A stretch of 64,000 nucleotides of DNA from an uncultured Muribaculaceae bacterium (GTDB taxonomy: Bacteria > Bacteroidota > Bacteroidia > Bacteroidales > Muribaculaceae): positions 78,172 through 142,171 of the forward strand of contig CAJUOB010000004.1 of assembly GCA_910587915.1 (NCBI GenBank), in the 5' to 3' direction. The position numbers and the translations under genes were made by a program. Every line of letters starts with the position of its first letter. The first letter of the stretch is position 1. Under the pieces are notes generated by a model. It had not been told where the DNA came from, searched no databases, and worked only from the letters and a program-made list of their open reading frames with translations. Shown in pieces: positions 24,527 to 32,997 of this stretch.

Positions 24527-26041
24527 ATGTTTACAATCTTTCACGGTTTCCATCTTGTGGAAACCTACCATCAATGGAAAAAAGAACATCGCAAGAACAA
24601 GAATCCGCTTGGCCTACGATTCCTGAAACTTTTCTTCGCCATCGCCATTCCGTTGTTCTTATGGATTGCACCATCGGCTCTCTATGGTCTTCCCAACCTC
24701 AACCCGGTGGAACACCGCGTGATCGCCATCTTTGCCTTCGCGGCCCTTATGTGGCTTTTCGATGTAGTGCCGGCGTGGACCACATCGCTTGTTGTGGTGG
24801 TACTGCTGTTGTTCTGCACCTCGGATAGCTCGCTATGGTTCTTCCAGACCGACGCCGCCGGCGAGAAATTCGCCAATCTGGTGAGCAACACCGCCATACT
24901 CCACTGCTTCGCCGACCCCACCATCATGCTGTTTATCGGTGGTTTCATCATAGCCATCGCAGCGACCAAGAGCGGTCTCGACGTGAAGCTCGCCAAGGTG
25001 ATGCTTGCCCCCTTCGGTGTAAAGTCGGAGAATGTGCTACTGGGCTTCCTGCTGGTCACCGCGGTATTCTCGATGTTCATAAGCAACACCGCCACCGCTG
25101 CCATGATGCTCACCTTCCTCGCTCCTGTGCTCAAGGCTCTCCCCGCCGACGGCAAGGGTAAGATCGGTCTGGCCCTCGCCATACCAATCGGCGCAAACAT
25201 CGGAGGCATCGGCACTCCTATCGGCACTCCCCCGAATGCCATTGCCCTGAAATTCCTCAACGATCCCGACGGCATGGACATGGGCATCGGCTTCGGCCAG
25301 TGGATGATGGTGATGGCACCTCTTACCATCGTGCTGCTCTTCATCGCCTGGGTTGTGCTCAAAAAGTTATTCCCCTTCAAACAGAAAGAGATCTATCTCG
25401 AAATCGAATCGCACCACCAGGGTTCATGGCGCGACATCCTTGTGTACATCACATTCGCCATCACCGTAGGCTTATGGCTCACCGATGCCATCACCGGAGT
25501 GAACGCCAACGTGGTGGCCATGCTTCCTGTCGGCGTGCTGTGTATCGCCGGAGTTATCACCAAGCGAGATCTCGAACAGATTTCATGGAGCATCCTTTGG
25601 ATGATTGCCGGAGCCTTCGCACTGGGTGTGGCCATGCGCCAGTCGGGTCTTGCAGCCAACATGATCGCCGCCATCCCCTTCGGCGAATGGTCGCCGCTTG
25701 CCATCATCATCGGCTCGGGTCTGCTCTGCTATCTCATGGCCAACTTCATCAGCCACACCGCCACCGCCGCCCTCTTCGTGCCCATTCTGGCTATCGCAGG
25801 TACTTCCATGGGCGACTCGCTGGCTTCCTACGGCGGCGTGGGAACACTCCTCATCGGCGTTGCCCTGTGCTCTTCGCTGGCCATGGTACTCCCCATCTCG
25901 ACACCTCCGAACGCACTTGCCGACGCCACCGGCTTCATAAAGCAGAAATATATGGTCACAACCGGCCTGATAATGGGCTTCATCGGTCTGCTGTTGGGAT
26001 ATATCGTGCTTATTTTCTGCGGTGTGAACGGTATCCTCTAA
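24527..26041 (+). CDS. SLC13/DASS-family Na+-coupled carboxylate transporter
   Basis: A 504-residue inner-membrane protein with about 11-12 helices, preceded by a cytoplasmic amphipathic N-terminus rich in Lys and His. The paired half-sites of the DASS family are visible. First comes ISNTATAAMM with GTPPNAIAL; the second repeat reads ISHTATAALF with STPPNALAD, so the second SNT motif is SHT. Family members carry succinate, malate, citrate or sulfate. Placement directly under a cobalamin riboswitch is unusual. Because B12 shortage blocks methylmalonyl-CoA mutase and makes these bacteria accumulate succinate, succinate handling is an attractive but unproven role. Confidence 0.92.
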   Translation: MFTIFHGFHLVETYHQWKKEHRKNKNPLGLRFLKLFFAIAIPLFLWIAPSALYGLPNLNPVEHRVIAIFAFAALMWLFDVVPAWTTSLVVVVLLLFCTSDSSLWFFQTDAAGEKFANLVSNTAILHCFADPTIMLFIGGFIIAIAATKSGLDVKLAKVMLAPFGVKSENVLLGFLLVTAVFSMFISNTATAAMMLTFLAPVLKALPADGKGKIGLALAIPIGANIGGIGTPIGTPPNAIALKFLNDPDGMDMGIGFGQWMMVMAPLTIVLLFIAWVVLKKLFPFKQKEIYLEIESHHQGSWRDILVYITFAITVGLWLTDAITGVNANVVAMLPVGVLCIAGVITKRDLEQISWSILWMIAGAFALGVAMRQSGLAANMIAAIPFGEWSPLAIIIGSGLLCYLMANFISHTATAALFVPILAIAGTSMGDSLASYGGVGTLLIGVALCSSLAMVLPISTPPNALADATGFIKQKYMVTTGLIMGFIGLLLGYIVLIFCGVNGIL

Positions 26042-26108
26042 TCTTTCTGCAACCATAGCAGCATAAAGATTCACCAAGCCGGTCGAATACCGGATATAAT
26101 TCAGACTT

Positions 26109-27158
26109 ATGCTTATGAAAAGTATATTAGCCAATATCAACTTCGACACCACTGGCTCGTTCGGATGTGCTGCAGGCGCATCTCTGGCCACGGTGGTGTC
26201 GAAACAGGCCGCAGCCGGTCTACGGGTAGTATCCGATACCCGACGCCGCGCAGCCGATGCCGACACCGACTTTTTCTCCGGCCTCGGTGGCATTGAAAAG
26301 ACAGTGATCGAAGCCGGACATGTGTATCAGCCTTATCCGGTGATGACAGCACTTCTGAAACTGTCGTGCCATATAAACTGGCCCGGCCAGCATGCCATCA
26401 TCGACAGTTTCAAGGCGCTCAAATCAGCAGCCGACTCGTGCGGCGTGATAGCTCGGGCTACCGTGCCGGCTCCGTCGACCTTGCTTGCCCGTGTGCTGTC
26501 GGAGACCGAATGGGCACACGTATATGCCAATACTGATATGGTGGCCGAGGATATAGCAAGCACATACCGGAATCTGCTGACGGCACTGCATGATGCCGGA
26601 TGCCGGTTCGTGCTCTTCGAGGATACAGCCTGGAGTCAGCTTGCCGACGACAGTGGCCTGAAGGAACTTCTCCTCGGGGGCACCGATCCCACGGAGTACA
26701 GCCGTCTCCTTACCGCCGTGAATGCCGGAGCCATCGACAGTGTGGACCCCGACATGGCGATTGCGTTGCATCCGGCACTCGACATTCCCGGCGAGGGTGC
26801 GCGCCCACGTGGCGACTATGCGCATGCGGCACATGTATTCGACTGCGACTCATTCGACGCTTTTTATCTCGACTTCCATGTTGACAGCAGCAACGACTTC
26901 TCGGTGCTCGCCCGCATACCGGAAGGCAAGAAAGTGATGCTCGGCCTCTTATCGCCGGAAAAAGCTCTCGCCGGCAAGCGGGCAGGTCTCCGGGAAAGCA
27001 TGGAGAGTGCATCGCATCACTACCCTGCCGCAGCCCTGGGCATAAGCCTGCGCAGCGGCGAAAGCACAGAAATAACTGTAAGTGTCGATGAATTATTCCG
27101 ACTCGAAGACCTCGAGCCTGTGACCCGTACAGTAGAAGAGGCTGTGGAAATTTCCTGA
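26109..27158 (+). CDS. MetE-fold (UROD/MetE-like) protein lacking the zinc cysteines
   Basis: A 349-residue protein whose pattern follows the C-terminal barrel of cobalamin-independent methionine synthase and the YxjG/YxjH group. Visible segments are the GS turn near the N-terminus, AGLRVVSDTRRR, then ARATVPAPSTLL, the helix RNLLTALHDAGCRFVLFEDTAW and KVMLGLLSPE. The zinc-site positions differ. The usual HxC reads LHPAL (His kept, Cys lost), the acidic ligand region reads FYLDFH, and the last Cys position (SPxCG in homologues) reads ALGISLRSG. It therefore probably does not activate homocysteine by the standard zinc mechanism. It lies 67 bp after the riboswitch-controlled transporter and shares its terminator. 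Confidence 0.75.
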   Translation: MLMKSILANINFDTTGSFGCAAGASLATVVSKQAAAGLRVVSDTRRRAADADTDFFSGLGGIEKTVIEAGHVYQPYPVMTALLKLSCHINWPGQHAIIDSFKALKSAADSCGVIARATVPAPSTLLARVLSETEWAHVYANTDMVAEDIASTYRNLLTALHDAGCRFVLFEDTAWSQLADDSGLKELLLGGTDPTEYSRLLTAVNAGAIDSVDPDMAIALHPALDIPGEGARPRGDYAHAAHVFDCDSFDAFYLDFHVDSSNDFSVLARIPEGKKVMLGLLSPEKALAGKRAGLRESMESASHHYPAAALGISLRSGESTEITVSVDELFRLEDLEPVTRTVEEAVEIS

Positions 27159-27186
27159 GCAGTCTGCGTTAACAACAGACTATAAC

Positions 27187-27231
27187 AAACTGAAGTAGTC
27201 CTTGCGGTATAGGGCTACTTCAGTTTTTTTT
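27187..27231 (+). terminator. Rho-independent terminator of the B12-riboswitch operon
   Basis: AAACTGAAGTAG (27187-27198) pairs perfectly with CTACTTCAGTTT (27215-27226) and is followed by a T-run. The stop codon of the convergent glycoside hydrolase gene lies in the right arm. Confidence 0.92.
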
Positions 27232-30200
27232 GCCCTCTGATATTAGTGTCACCGGTCCGATGAGACCCGAAGTAGTGTCGCCGCCGTATGTTGTGGGTAC
27301 GGTGAGATAGAAATTCGCAGCAGTATTGGCCACACGGACTTCAATGTCGTTGTTGCCTTCCTTAAGCAATGCGGTGATATCGAAGCGGTAGGGCGGAGCA
27401 AGGCGAGTGCCGGCATCCACTCCATTGACAGTCACTTTGGCCGACGACACCACCTTGCCAAGGTCGATCACGGCATTTGCAGGAAGATTTCGACCGATGT
27501 TTATTGTCTTGCTGTAGACCGCAGCTCCGGAATATGTGCGCAACGATTCATTGGAGCACCAATCGCCGGCCTCTATGAATCCTTTGCCACATATCTGGGC
27601 TATAGGACCGTCGATGATGGCGCCACCGGAATATCCCCATGTCTCGGGCACAACAATATCGATACCTGCGCCATGAAGAGCAATCCCGGGCAAGGTCGCA
27701 CGGTAGCGTGCAGCTCCATCGGCACGGGTAGCGACACACTCCACGACGCATGGAATACTGTCGGCACTTACGCTCGGGCGACCGAAAGCTGTAAACTCAA
27801 TGGCTTCGAGCCCGGGGGCCGACCGGAAGGAGAATGCAGCGGAAGAGGCAGCATCAGCACGGGAGTCGAAGAGTAGCAGTGATGCGTCGCCACGATATTT
27901 CATGGTCAGAGGCCGCTCGGCTGCAAGATCTGCCACATATGCCGGGGATCCAGAACGGACAGCGAAGCGTCCCGTTCCATGGGTGTCGTACTTAAGCAGT
28001 ATCTCGTTCATACCCTTGGAAAGAGATATGGTCTCACGGCCCGGCGTAGCCGCACGACCATTAACCAGCATTGCCTGAGGCGTCGCTCCACCCCACTCCA
28101 CCGTATAATCGCCATCGGCCGGAGCAAGTACATGAGTATACATATAGTAGCGGAGACCGGGAATCGAGTCGGGTCGACGCACCGTGCCGTTAAACTCTCG
28201 CTCAAGCCGGCCGAGACGGATGAAGTTGTCGTCGATCTCACCTTTAAGACCATGCCATCCCTGATGTCCGCAATCGTTCTCCACACCCCAACGCCATGAA
28301 AAGTCGTAGGGCTGCCATCCGGCGGAGTTTCGGGGAGATGGCTTACGGGCCGCTATGGTATTGATGTCGTCCTCGGCAGTGGCAAGCATCATGAACTTGT
28401 CGCCATAGCCAAAAGTCTGGTAGCGCGGCTGTCCGACGGGTACTCCGGCCCTATCGAGACGCCGGAAGTCGGCACCGTAGGCATACACACCGAGCATGCC
28501 GGGTGTACCGGGCCAGTGAAAATCTCCATAGCTATTATCGAGCACAGGATCGACGCGGAAAGCCCACTTGCCATTGATTGCGATAGTATCGCACCCGGTC
28601 GAAGAATCCGGCGTAGCAGCAATCTCAGGCTTTACCTTATGGTCGAAAAGTAGTAGATGAATCTCGGTCGAATCGAGTGGCATACGGACTACGGTCGACC
28701 CTCCCCCGACCGACTCCACCGGGAGCGGACGGCTATCGCCCGTATAGGGATCGAGCAGAGTCACCCCACCTTCGGCACGGAAACGGCAGAGCGATCCTCT
28801 TGGCACGTTGTAGACGGCATAAAGGTCGCGGCCGTCGAAGCGACGGTGCATCACCGAGGGATACGATCCAGGGGCCGAGCCTGAAAGCACGGTAAAATCG
28901 CGCGGAATCGCTTTCCCCACAACCTCGGCAACGTCGGCCGCATCGGCTACAAGCTTCACGTTCGGACGGTCGCGATGGAATATATCCTTGAGCAGTCGCC
29001 GCATGGCACTTCCCGCCCTGCCCTCGCGGTCGGTAGCTTCGGGATATGCACCGATATTTACTACCACGCCGCCCCGGGCAGCGAAATCGCGTATCTTCTC
29101 GAGCGAGGCATGGCGGATGGCCTGCATCGAGGGCACCACAAACACACGATAGCGCTCGCCCGACACCGATAGCGCTCCGTCGGAAACCTTAGCACGCGCA
29201 AGCGACTCATAGTCCATGAAATCGAAGTCTATGCCATCGCGGTAGAGCGTTTCGCCGGCCTTGAAGGCGGCATTCACCGCACTATCGCCATAACCGGCCA
29301 CAACAGGTTCCACCGGATACAGCACAGCCACATCGGCCGCATGATAGCCTTGCGACAGAAGGTAACTCAACCTCTCGGAGCACTCCATAAGCGACTCCAT
29401 ATCCACCCAATACGGCTCGTGGAAGTGATTGCAAGGGGGAGCCCACTCCCACCGGCCACCTTTGGTGGTATAGTATAGGCCATGCAGGCTCAACAGATTA
29501 TGTCCTTGCACGAAATTTGAAAATATGGCATCGGTAAGTTGGGCTGAATTAGTTCCCCAGCCACTGCTGTGGAAACCTTCGAGCCACACACGAGGCCTGT
29601 TGTAGAGATGGGCTATGGACGATGCCACTTTGTTTTTCACTATATCGCTCTGCAGAAATGGCTGGTCGCAGCCCGGGGCCTGATTCCAGCGCTGAGTGCG
29701 GAAATAATCGCCGAACTCGCCCACGTCCTTTCCTCGACCTCCATGGTCGCATCCGAAAAGGAGTCCGCGGCTGTCGTGCCAATCGTACAGCGGTTTAAAG
29801 AAATATTCCTCGCTCAAGGCCACGCGCACGTCGTTATAGTCGAGACGAATCTTAGGAGTCTCATCGCCAAGGTCGATGAACAAAGCGTCGAGCACAGGCA
29901 CGATATCGTACGACTTACGCCGGCGGAACTCATCGCGATAGTTGTCGCTCCATATGTTTCCGTCGAGAGCGAAATTCAATTCATCCGAGAAAAAGAAATT
30001 GAGTCCGGACCCTGCCTTACCGGGAAAGTGATCCTCGAAAGTCTGGAAAAAATGATTTACATACGATATGCCCGAAAGGGGATGCATGGGATTGACCGAC
30101 GGCGCCTTGCGCACTGCCGAGACCTGAGTGACCATCACATCGGCCGGAGCACGCCAGTCGACACTACGACCCAATACGGTCTCCAGCAAGCGGTACGGAC

Positions 30201-30786
30201 GGTGCGGATTCTCAATAGTTCCGTCGGACGCTATGCGGTAAGCGTTGAGCGATAGCGGCAGATCATCGTACACCCGACGAAATCTTTCGCCCGAGGCTAT
30301 CCTTACAGTATCGAAACGCAGTTCATAGCCATTCAGCGCCGGATTGTCGTGCAGCATACGGTCCACGTACGAGCCTTGCCCCGGCCCCAGGGTGTAGTCG
30401 CTAAGACTCACGGTGATGCCACGTTTTCCGGCCTCATCCATAAACCACCCGAAAAGGTCCCACCACTGCTCGCTGAACAAAGCCGGCTGCGAGGGATAGG
30501 TCAGACCGTAGATTATGCCACCGGTATCGCGGTGGCAGTAGTTGATCTGGAGACTGCTTATATGGCGGCCCGACAGTTTATCGAGTTCCCATTCAAGATG
30601 GTCGCGCGTAAGGGTATCGCCTATCCACCAATAAAAAGGCACCTCGCCGTAGCCCGACGGCGGGGTGCGAAATTTCGATTCGAGATCGTGTATATGTTCC
30701 CGCTCGGGATATCCGGGCGGATTAGCCATTGCATTGGCAGTGGCACACAGTGCTATGGCCGAAGCTATAAAGGCGGTAAGTTTCAT
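27220..30786 (-). CDS. GH106-like alpha-L-rhamnosidase
   Basis: A 1188-residue exported glycoside hydrolase. It has a signal peptide (about residues 1-20, MKLTAFIASAIALCATANA) and an N-terminal barrel beginning at FYWWIGDTLTRDHLEWELD. The central catalytic region includes FFFSDELNF and WLEGFHSSGWGT, and a C-terminal jelly-roll sugar-binding domain (from about residue 1070, KVTVNGVDAGTRLAPPYRFD) ends the protein. The overall pattern fits the very large GH106 rhamnosidases of Bacteroidetes; the exact linkage is unknown. The ATG at 30786 gives the signal peptide directly, so the upstream TTG extension is not used. It is the downstream member of the minus-strand part of the glucuronate locus. Confidence 0.8.
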   Translation of the reverse strand: MKLTAFIASAIALCATANAMANPPGYPEREHIHDLESKFRTPPSGYGEVPFYWWIGDTLTRDHLEWELDKLSGRHISSLQINYCHRDTGGIIYGLTYPSQPALFSEQWWDLFGWFMDEAGKRGITVSLSDYTLGPGQGSYVDRMLHDNPALNGYELRFDTVRIASGERFRRVYDDLPLSLNAYRIASDGTIENPHRPYRLLETVLGRSVDWRAPADVMVTQVSAVRKAPSVNPMHPLSGISYVNHFFQTFEDHFPGKAGSGLNFFFSDELNFALDGNIWSDNYRDEFRRRKSYDIVPVLDALFIDLGDETPKIRLDYNDVRVALSEEYFFKPLYDWHDSRGLLFGCDHGGRGKDVGEFGDYFRTQRWNQAPGCDQPFLQSDIVKNKVASSIAHLYNRPRVWLEGFHSSGWGTNSAQLTDAIFSNFVQGHNLLSLHGLYYTTKGGRWEWAPPCNHFHEPYWVDMESLMECSERLSYLLSQGYHAADVAVLYPVEPVVAGYGDSAVNAAFKAGETLYRDGIDFDFMDYESLARAKVSDGALSVSGERYRVFVVPSMQAIRHASLEKIRDFAARGGVVVNIGAYPEATDREGRAGSAMRRLLKDIFHRDRPNVKLVADAADVAEVVGKAIPRDFTVLSGSAPGSYPSVMHRRFDGRDLYAVYNVPRGSLCRFRAEGGVTLLDPYTGDSRPLPVESVGGGSTVVRMPLDSTEIHLLLFDHKVKPEIAATPDSSTGCDTIAINGKWAFRVDPVLDNSYGDFHWPGTPGMLGVYAYGADFRRLDRAGVPVGQPRYQTFGYGDKFMMLATAEDDINTIAARKPSPRNSAGWQPYDFSWRWGVENDCGHQGWHGLKGEIDDNFIRLGRLEREFNGTVRRPDSIPGLRYYMYTHVLAPADGDYTVEWGGATPQAMLVNGRAATPGRETISLSKGMNEILLKYDTHGTGRFAVRSGSPAYVADLAAERPLTMKYRGDASLLLFDSRADAASSAAFSFRSAPGLEAIEFTAFGRPSVSADSIPCVVECVATRADGAARYRATLPGIALHGAGIDIVVPETWGYSGGAIIDGPIAQICGKGFIEAGDWCSNESLRTYSGAAVYSKTINIGRNLPANAVIDLGKVVSSAKVTVNGVDAGTRLAPPYRFDITALLKEGNNDIEVRVANTAANFYLTVPTTYGGDTTSGLIGPVTLISEGKKN

Positions 30787-30908
30787 GGTCGATGTGTTTC
30801 TTTGCAGTAAAGTTAACGCAAAAAACACAAATATCCACCATTTCCCGTCACCCTCAGGCTATAAATACGGGCCTGAATACAACATTGGCATAGCTATAGA
30901 CAGCGCCG

Positions 30909-31721
30909 TTACATAGCGAAGGCGTTGAAACCGCCGTCGACCACAGCCACAGTGCCGGTGACGAAGCTCGCGGCGTCGCTGATGAGGTACTGAATGGTAC
31001 CGCATAGCTCTTCGGGGCGTCCGAAACGTCCGAAGGGAGTCTGCCGTATCACATCCTGCCCACGGGCTGTGAGTGTGCCGTCGGGATTAGTGAGCAGAGC
31101 ACGGTTCTGATTGGTGAGGAAGAAACCGGGAGCGATGGCATTGACACGTATCGCAGGAGTGAATTTGGTTGCAACCTCAGTGGCCATATACTGTGTGAAA
31201 TTGCTTATACCGGCCTTTGCGGAAGCATAGCCCAGCACTCGAGTGAGCGGACGGAAAGCTGCCATCGACGAGAAATTGACAATAGCGCCACGACCTGCTT
31301 CGACCATCGGGCGAAGGAATACCTGCGTGGGAATGACAGTGCCGGTGAGATTGATGTCGAGTACTTTCTGGAACTGCTCCACCTCAACATCGAAGAATGT
31401 TCCAGTCGGCGGGATGGTTGCTCCGGGCATATTGCCTCCTGCGGCATTGAGCAGGGCGTCCACACGGCCGTAGGCAGCGAGGATGTCGGCACAGTTGCGC
31501 TCCACCACATCCTTATCGAGCACATCTGTGACAAGGAACATGGCCTCGCCGCCTTTCTCACGGATAGCGGCTACAATTCGGTCGCCCTCATCCTTACGAC
31601 GGCCCATCAACACCACTTTGGCACCCTGTGCCGCGAGGTATTCGCCTATGCACGATCCAAGAACACCGGTACCGCCGGTGATCACCACCACTTTATCTTT
31701 TACTGAAAATAGTTCGTTCAT
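30909..31721 (-). CDS. SDR-family D-mannonate oxidoreductase (fructuronate reductase)
   Basis: A 270-residue short-chain dehydrogenase with the NAD(P) motif TGGTGVLGS, the NNAG-equivalent NAAGG, the catalytic serine in NFSSMAA, and YASAK (Tyr and Lys). It ends in the FVTGTVAVVDGGF strand. It follows uxuA by 18 bp, so the expected reaction is fructuronate to mannonate with NAD(P)H. This replaces the unrelated long-chain UxuB of enterobacteria, a known SDR alternative in Bacteroidetes and Bacillus. The role is inferred from family plus context. Confidence 0.87.
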   Translation of the reverse strand: MNELFSVKDKVVVITGGTGVLGSCIGEYLAAQGAKVVLMGRRKDEGDRIVAAIREKGGEAMFLVTDVLDKDVVERNCADILAAYGRVDALLNAAGGNMPGATIPPTGTFFDVEVEQFQKVLDINLTGTVIPTQVFLRPMVEAGRGAIVNFSSMAAFRPLTRVLGYASAKAGISNFTQYMATEVATKFTPAIRVNAIAPGFFLTNQNRALLTNPDGTLTARGQDVIRQTPFGRFGRPEELCGTIQYLISDAASFVTGTVAVVDGGFNAFAM

Positions 31722-31739
31722 GTTATATGATTTAGCAGA

Positions 31740-32894
31740 TTAAGCATTGACCGCTGCCATAATACCGCTTACCATGCCCAAAGCCAGCATACGGCCGTGG
31801 AATGAATATCCGGCATTATAGCCCATTTTCTCATCGCCGAGCATAAGCGGAGCGTGGTCCACACGCATGGGCACACCGGGACGGCGGGTTTCGAAGGTAC
31901 GCACCACTTCCACCAGTCTTGGATCGAGATGTGTGGACTCCTTGAAGTCTCCGCCGGGCAGTACATTACATATACGGGCATGCACGAAATGAGTGCGGTC
32001 GGCGTACTTACGTGCAAGCTCCACAACATCGTTGTGAGCACCGGCGCTGAGCGAACCTGCACAGAAGGTAAGGCCGTTGTGGGAGTCGGGCACAGCATTT
32101 AGGAACCACTCGATGTCCTCGTCGCAGGTTACGACACGGGGCAGCCCGAGAATCTGCAATGGTGGATCGTCGGGATGCACACACATGTTGATGTCGTACT
32201 GACGGCATACAGGCATTATCGCCTCAAGGAAGTATTTCATATTTGCACGCAAAGTATCGCGGTCGATACCGTCGTAGAGCTTAAGCAGATCGCGGAAAGT
32301 GTCGACCGGAGTTGTGTCGTCCTCAGATATATTGCCGTTGACAAAGCCTTGAGTCTTCACAATGATATTGTCGACAAGTCGACGCTCGCCCTCGCGTGTC
32401 ATCGTCTTAGCAAGTTCTTCCATGCGGGCAAGAGTATCGGCATCGTAGTCGGCCTCAGCTCCTGGACGACCGAGTATACGGCAGTCGAAGTAAGCGAACT
32501 CCGCACGATTGAAATAAAGATTGGTAGTACCGTCGGGATTGGGATAGTCGAGGTCGGTACGGGCCCAGTCGAGTACAGGCATGAAATTATAGCATACCGT
32601 GCGCACCCCGGCTTTACCAAGAGCCTCGAGACTTTTCTTATAGTTTTCGATAAGAGCGTCGCGGTCTGCACCGGCATACTTTATCGATTCGCTTACCGGA
32701 AGGCTCTCGACCACCGACCAACGCAAGCCGTGGCTTTCGATGAAATCCTTCATTTTCAACACCTCTTCGTCGGTCCATACTTCGCCATTGGGCACATGGT
32801 GCAATGAAGTTACGATGCCTTCAACACCTATCTGGCGCAGCATCTCAAGAGTGATAGGGTCGTTCGGTCCGAACCACCGCCAAGTTTTTTCCAT
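31740..32894 (-). CDS. uxuA: Mannonate dehydratase
   Basis: This enzyme converts D-mannonate to 2-keto-3-deoxygluconate in hexuronate catabolism. The N-terminal WRWFGPNDPITL, the metal-binding and active-site stretches NMCVHPDDPP, TFCAGSLSAG and FVHARICNV, and the C-terminal MRVDHAPLML are characteristic. The ATG at 32894 gives 384 residues, a normal length, and follows a well-formed promoter at 32931-32962. It is the first gene of the uxuA-reductase unit. Confidence 0.95.
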   Translation of the reverse strand: MEKTWRWFGPNDPITLEMLRQIGVEGIVTSLHHVPNGEVWTDEEVLKMKDFIESHGLRWSVVESLPVSESIKYAGADRDALIENYKKSLEALGKAGVRTVCYNFMPVLDWARTDLDYPNPDGTTNLYFNRAEFAYFDCRILGRPGAEADYDADTLARMEELAKTMTREGERRLVDNIIVKTQGFVNGNISEDDTTPVDTFRDLLKLYDGIDRDTLRANMKYFLEAIMPVCRQYDINMCVHPDDPPLQILGLPRVVTCDEDIEWFLNAVPDSHNGLTFCAGSLSAGAHNDVVELARKYADRTHFVHARICNVLPGGDFKESTHLDPRLVEVVRTFETRRPGVPMRVDHAPLMLGDEKMGYNAGYSFHGRMLALGMVSGIMAAVNA

Positions 32895-32930
32895 TATCGC
32901 GGATTTAGAGTTGATGGTTATTGGGGAATG

Positions 32931-32962
32931 CAAATATACACACAATGATGAAAACGAACAAA
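32931..32962 (-). promoter_or_regulatory. Promoter of uxuA
   Basis: TTTG (32959-32962 on the minus strand), a 20-bp spacer and TATATTTG (32931-32938) match the consensus. It lies between the GH115 stop and uxuA, so uxuA can be transcribed separately from the GH115 gene. Confidence 0.75.
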
Positions 32963-32997
32963 CCGATCCATATGCGATTTTAATCGGCAATTCATCC

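Noticed and set aside
24240..24626. 128-codon GTG-started frame after the B12 riboswitch
   Set aside because: It overlaps the transporter start by 100 bp and reads as low-quality His/Pro/Arg-rich sequence. The overlapping 65-codon frame is a better candidate.
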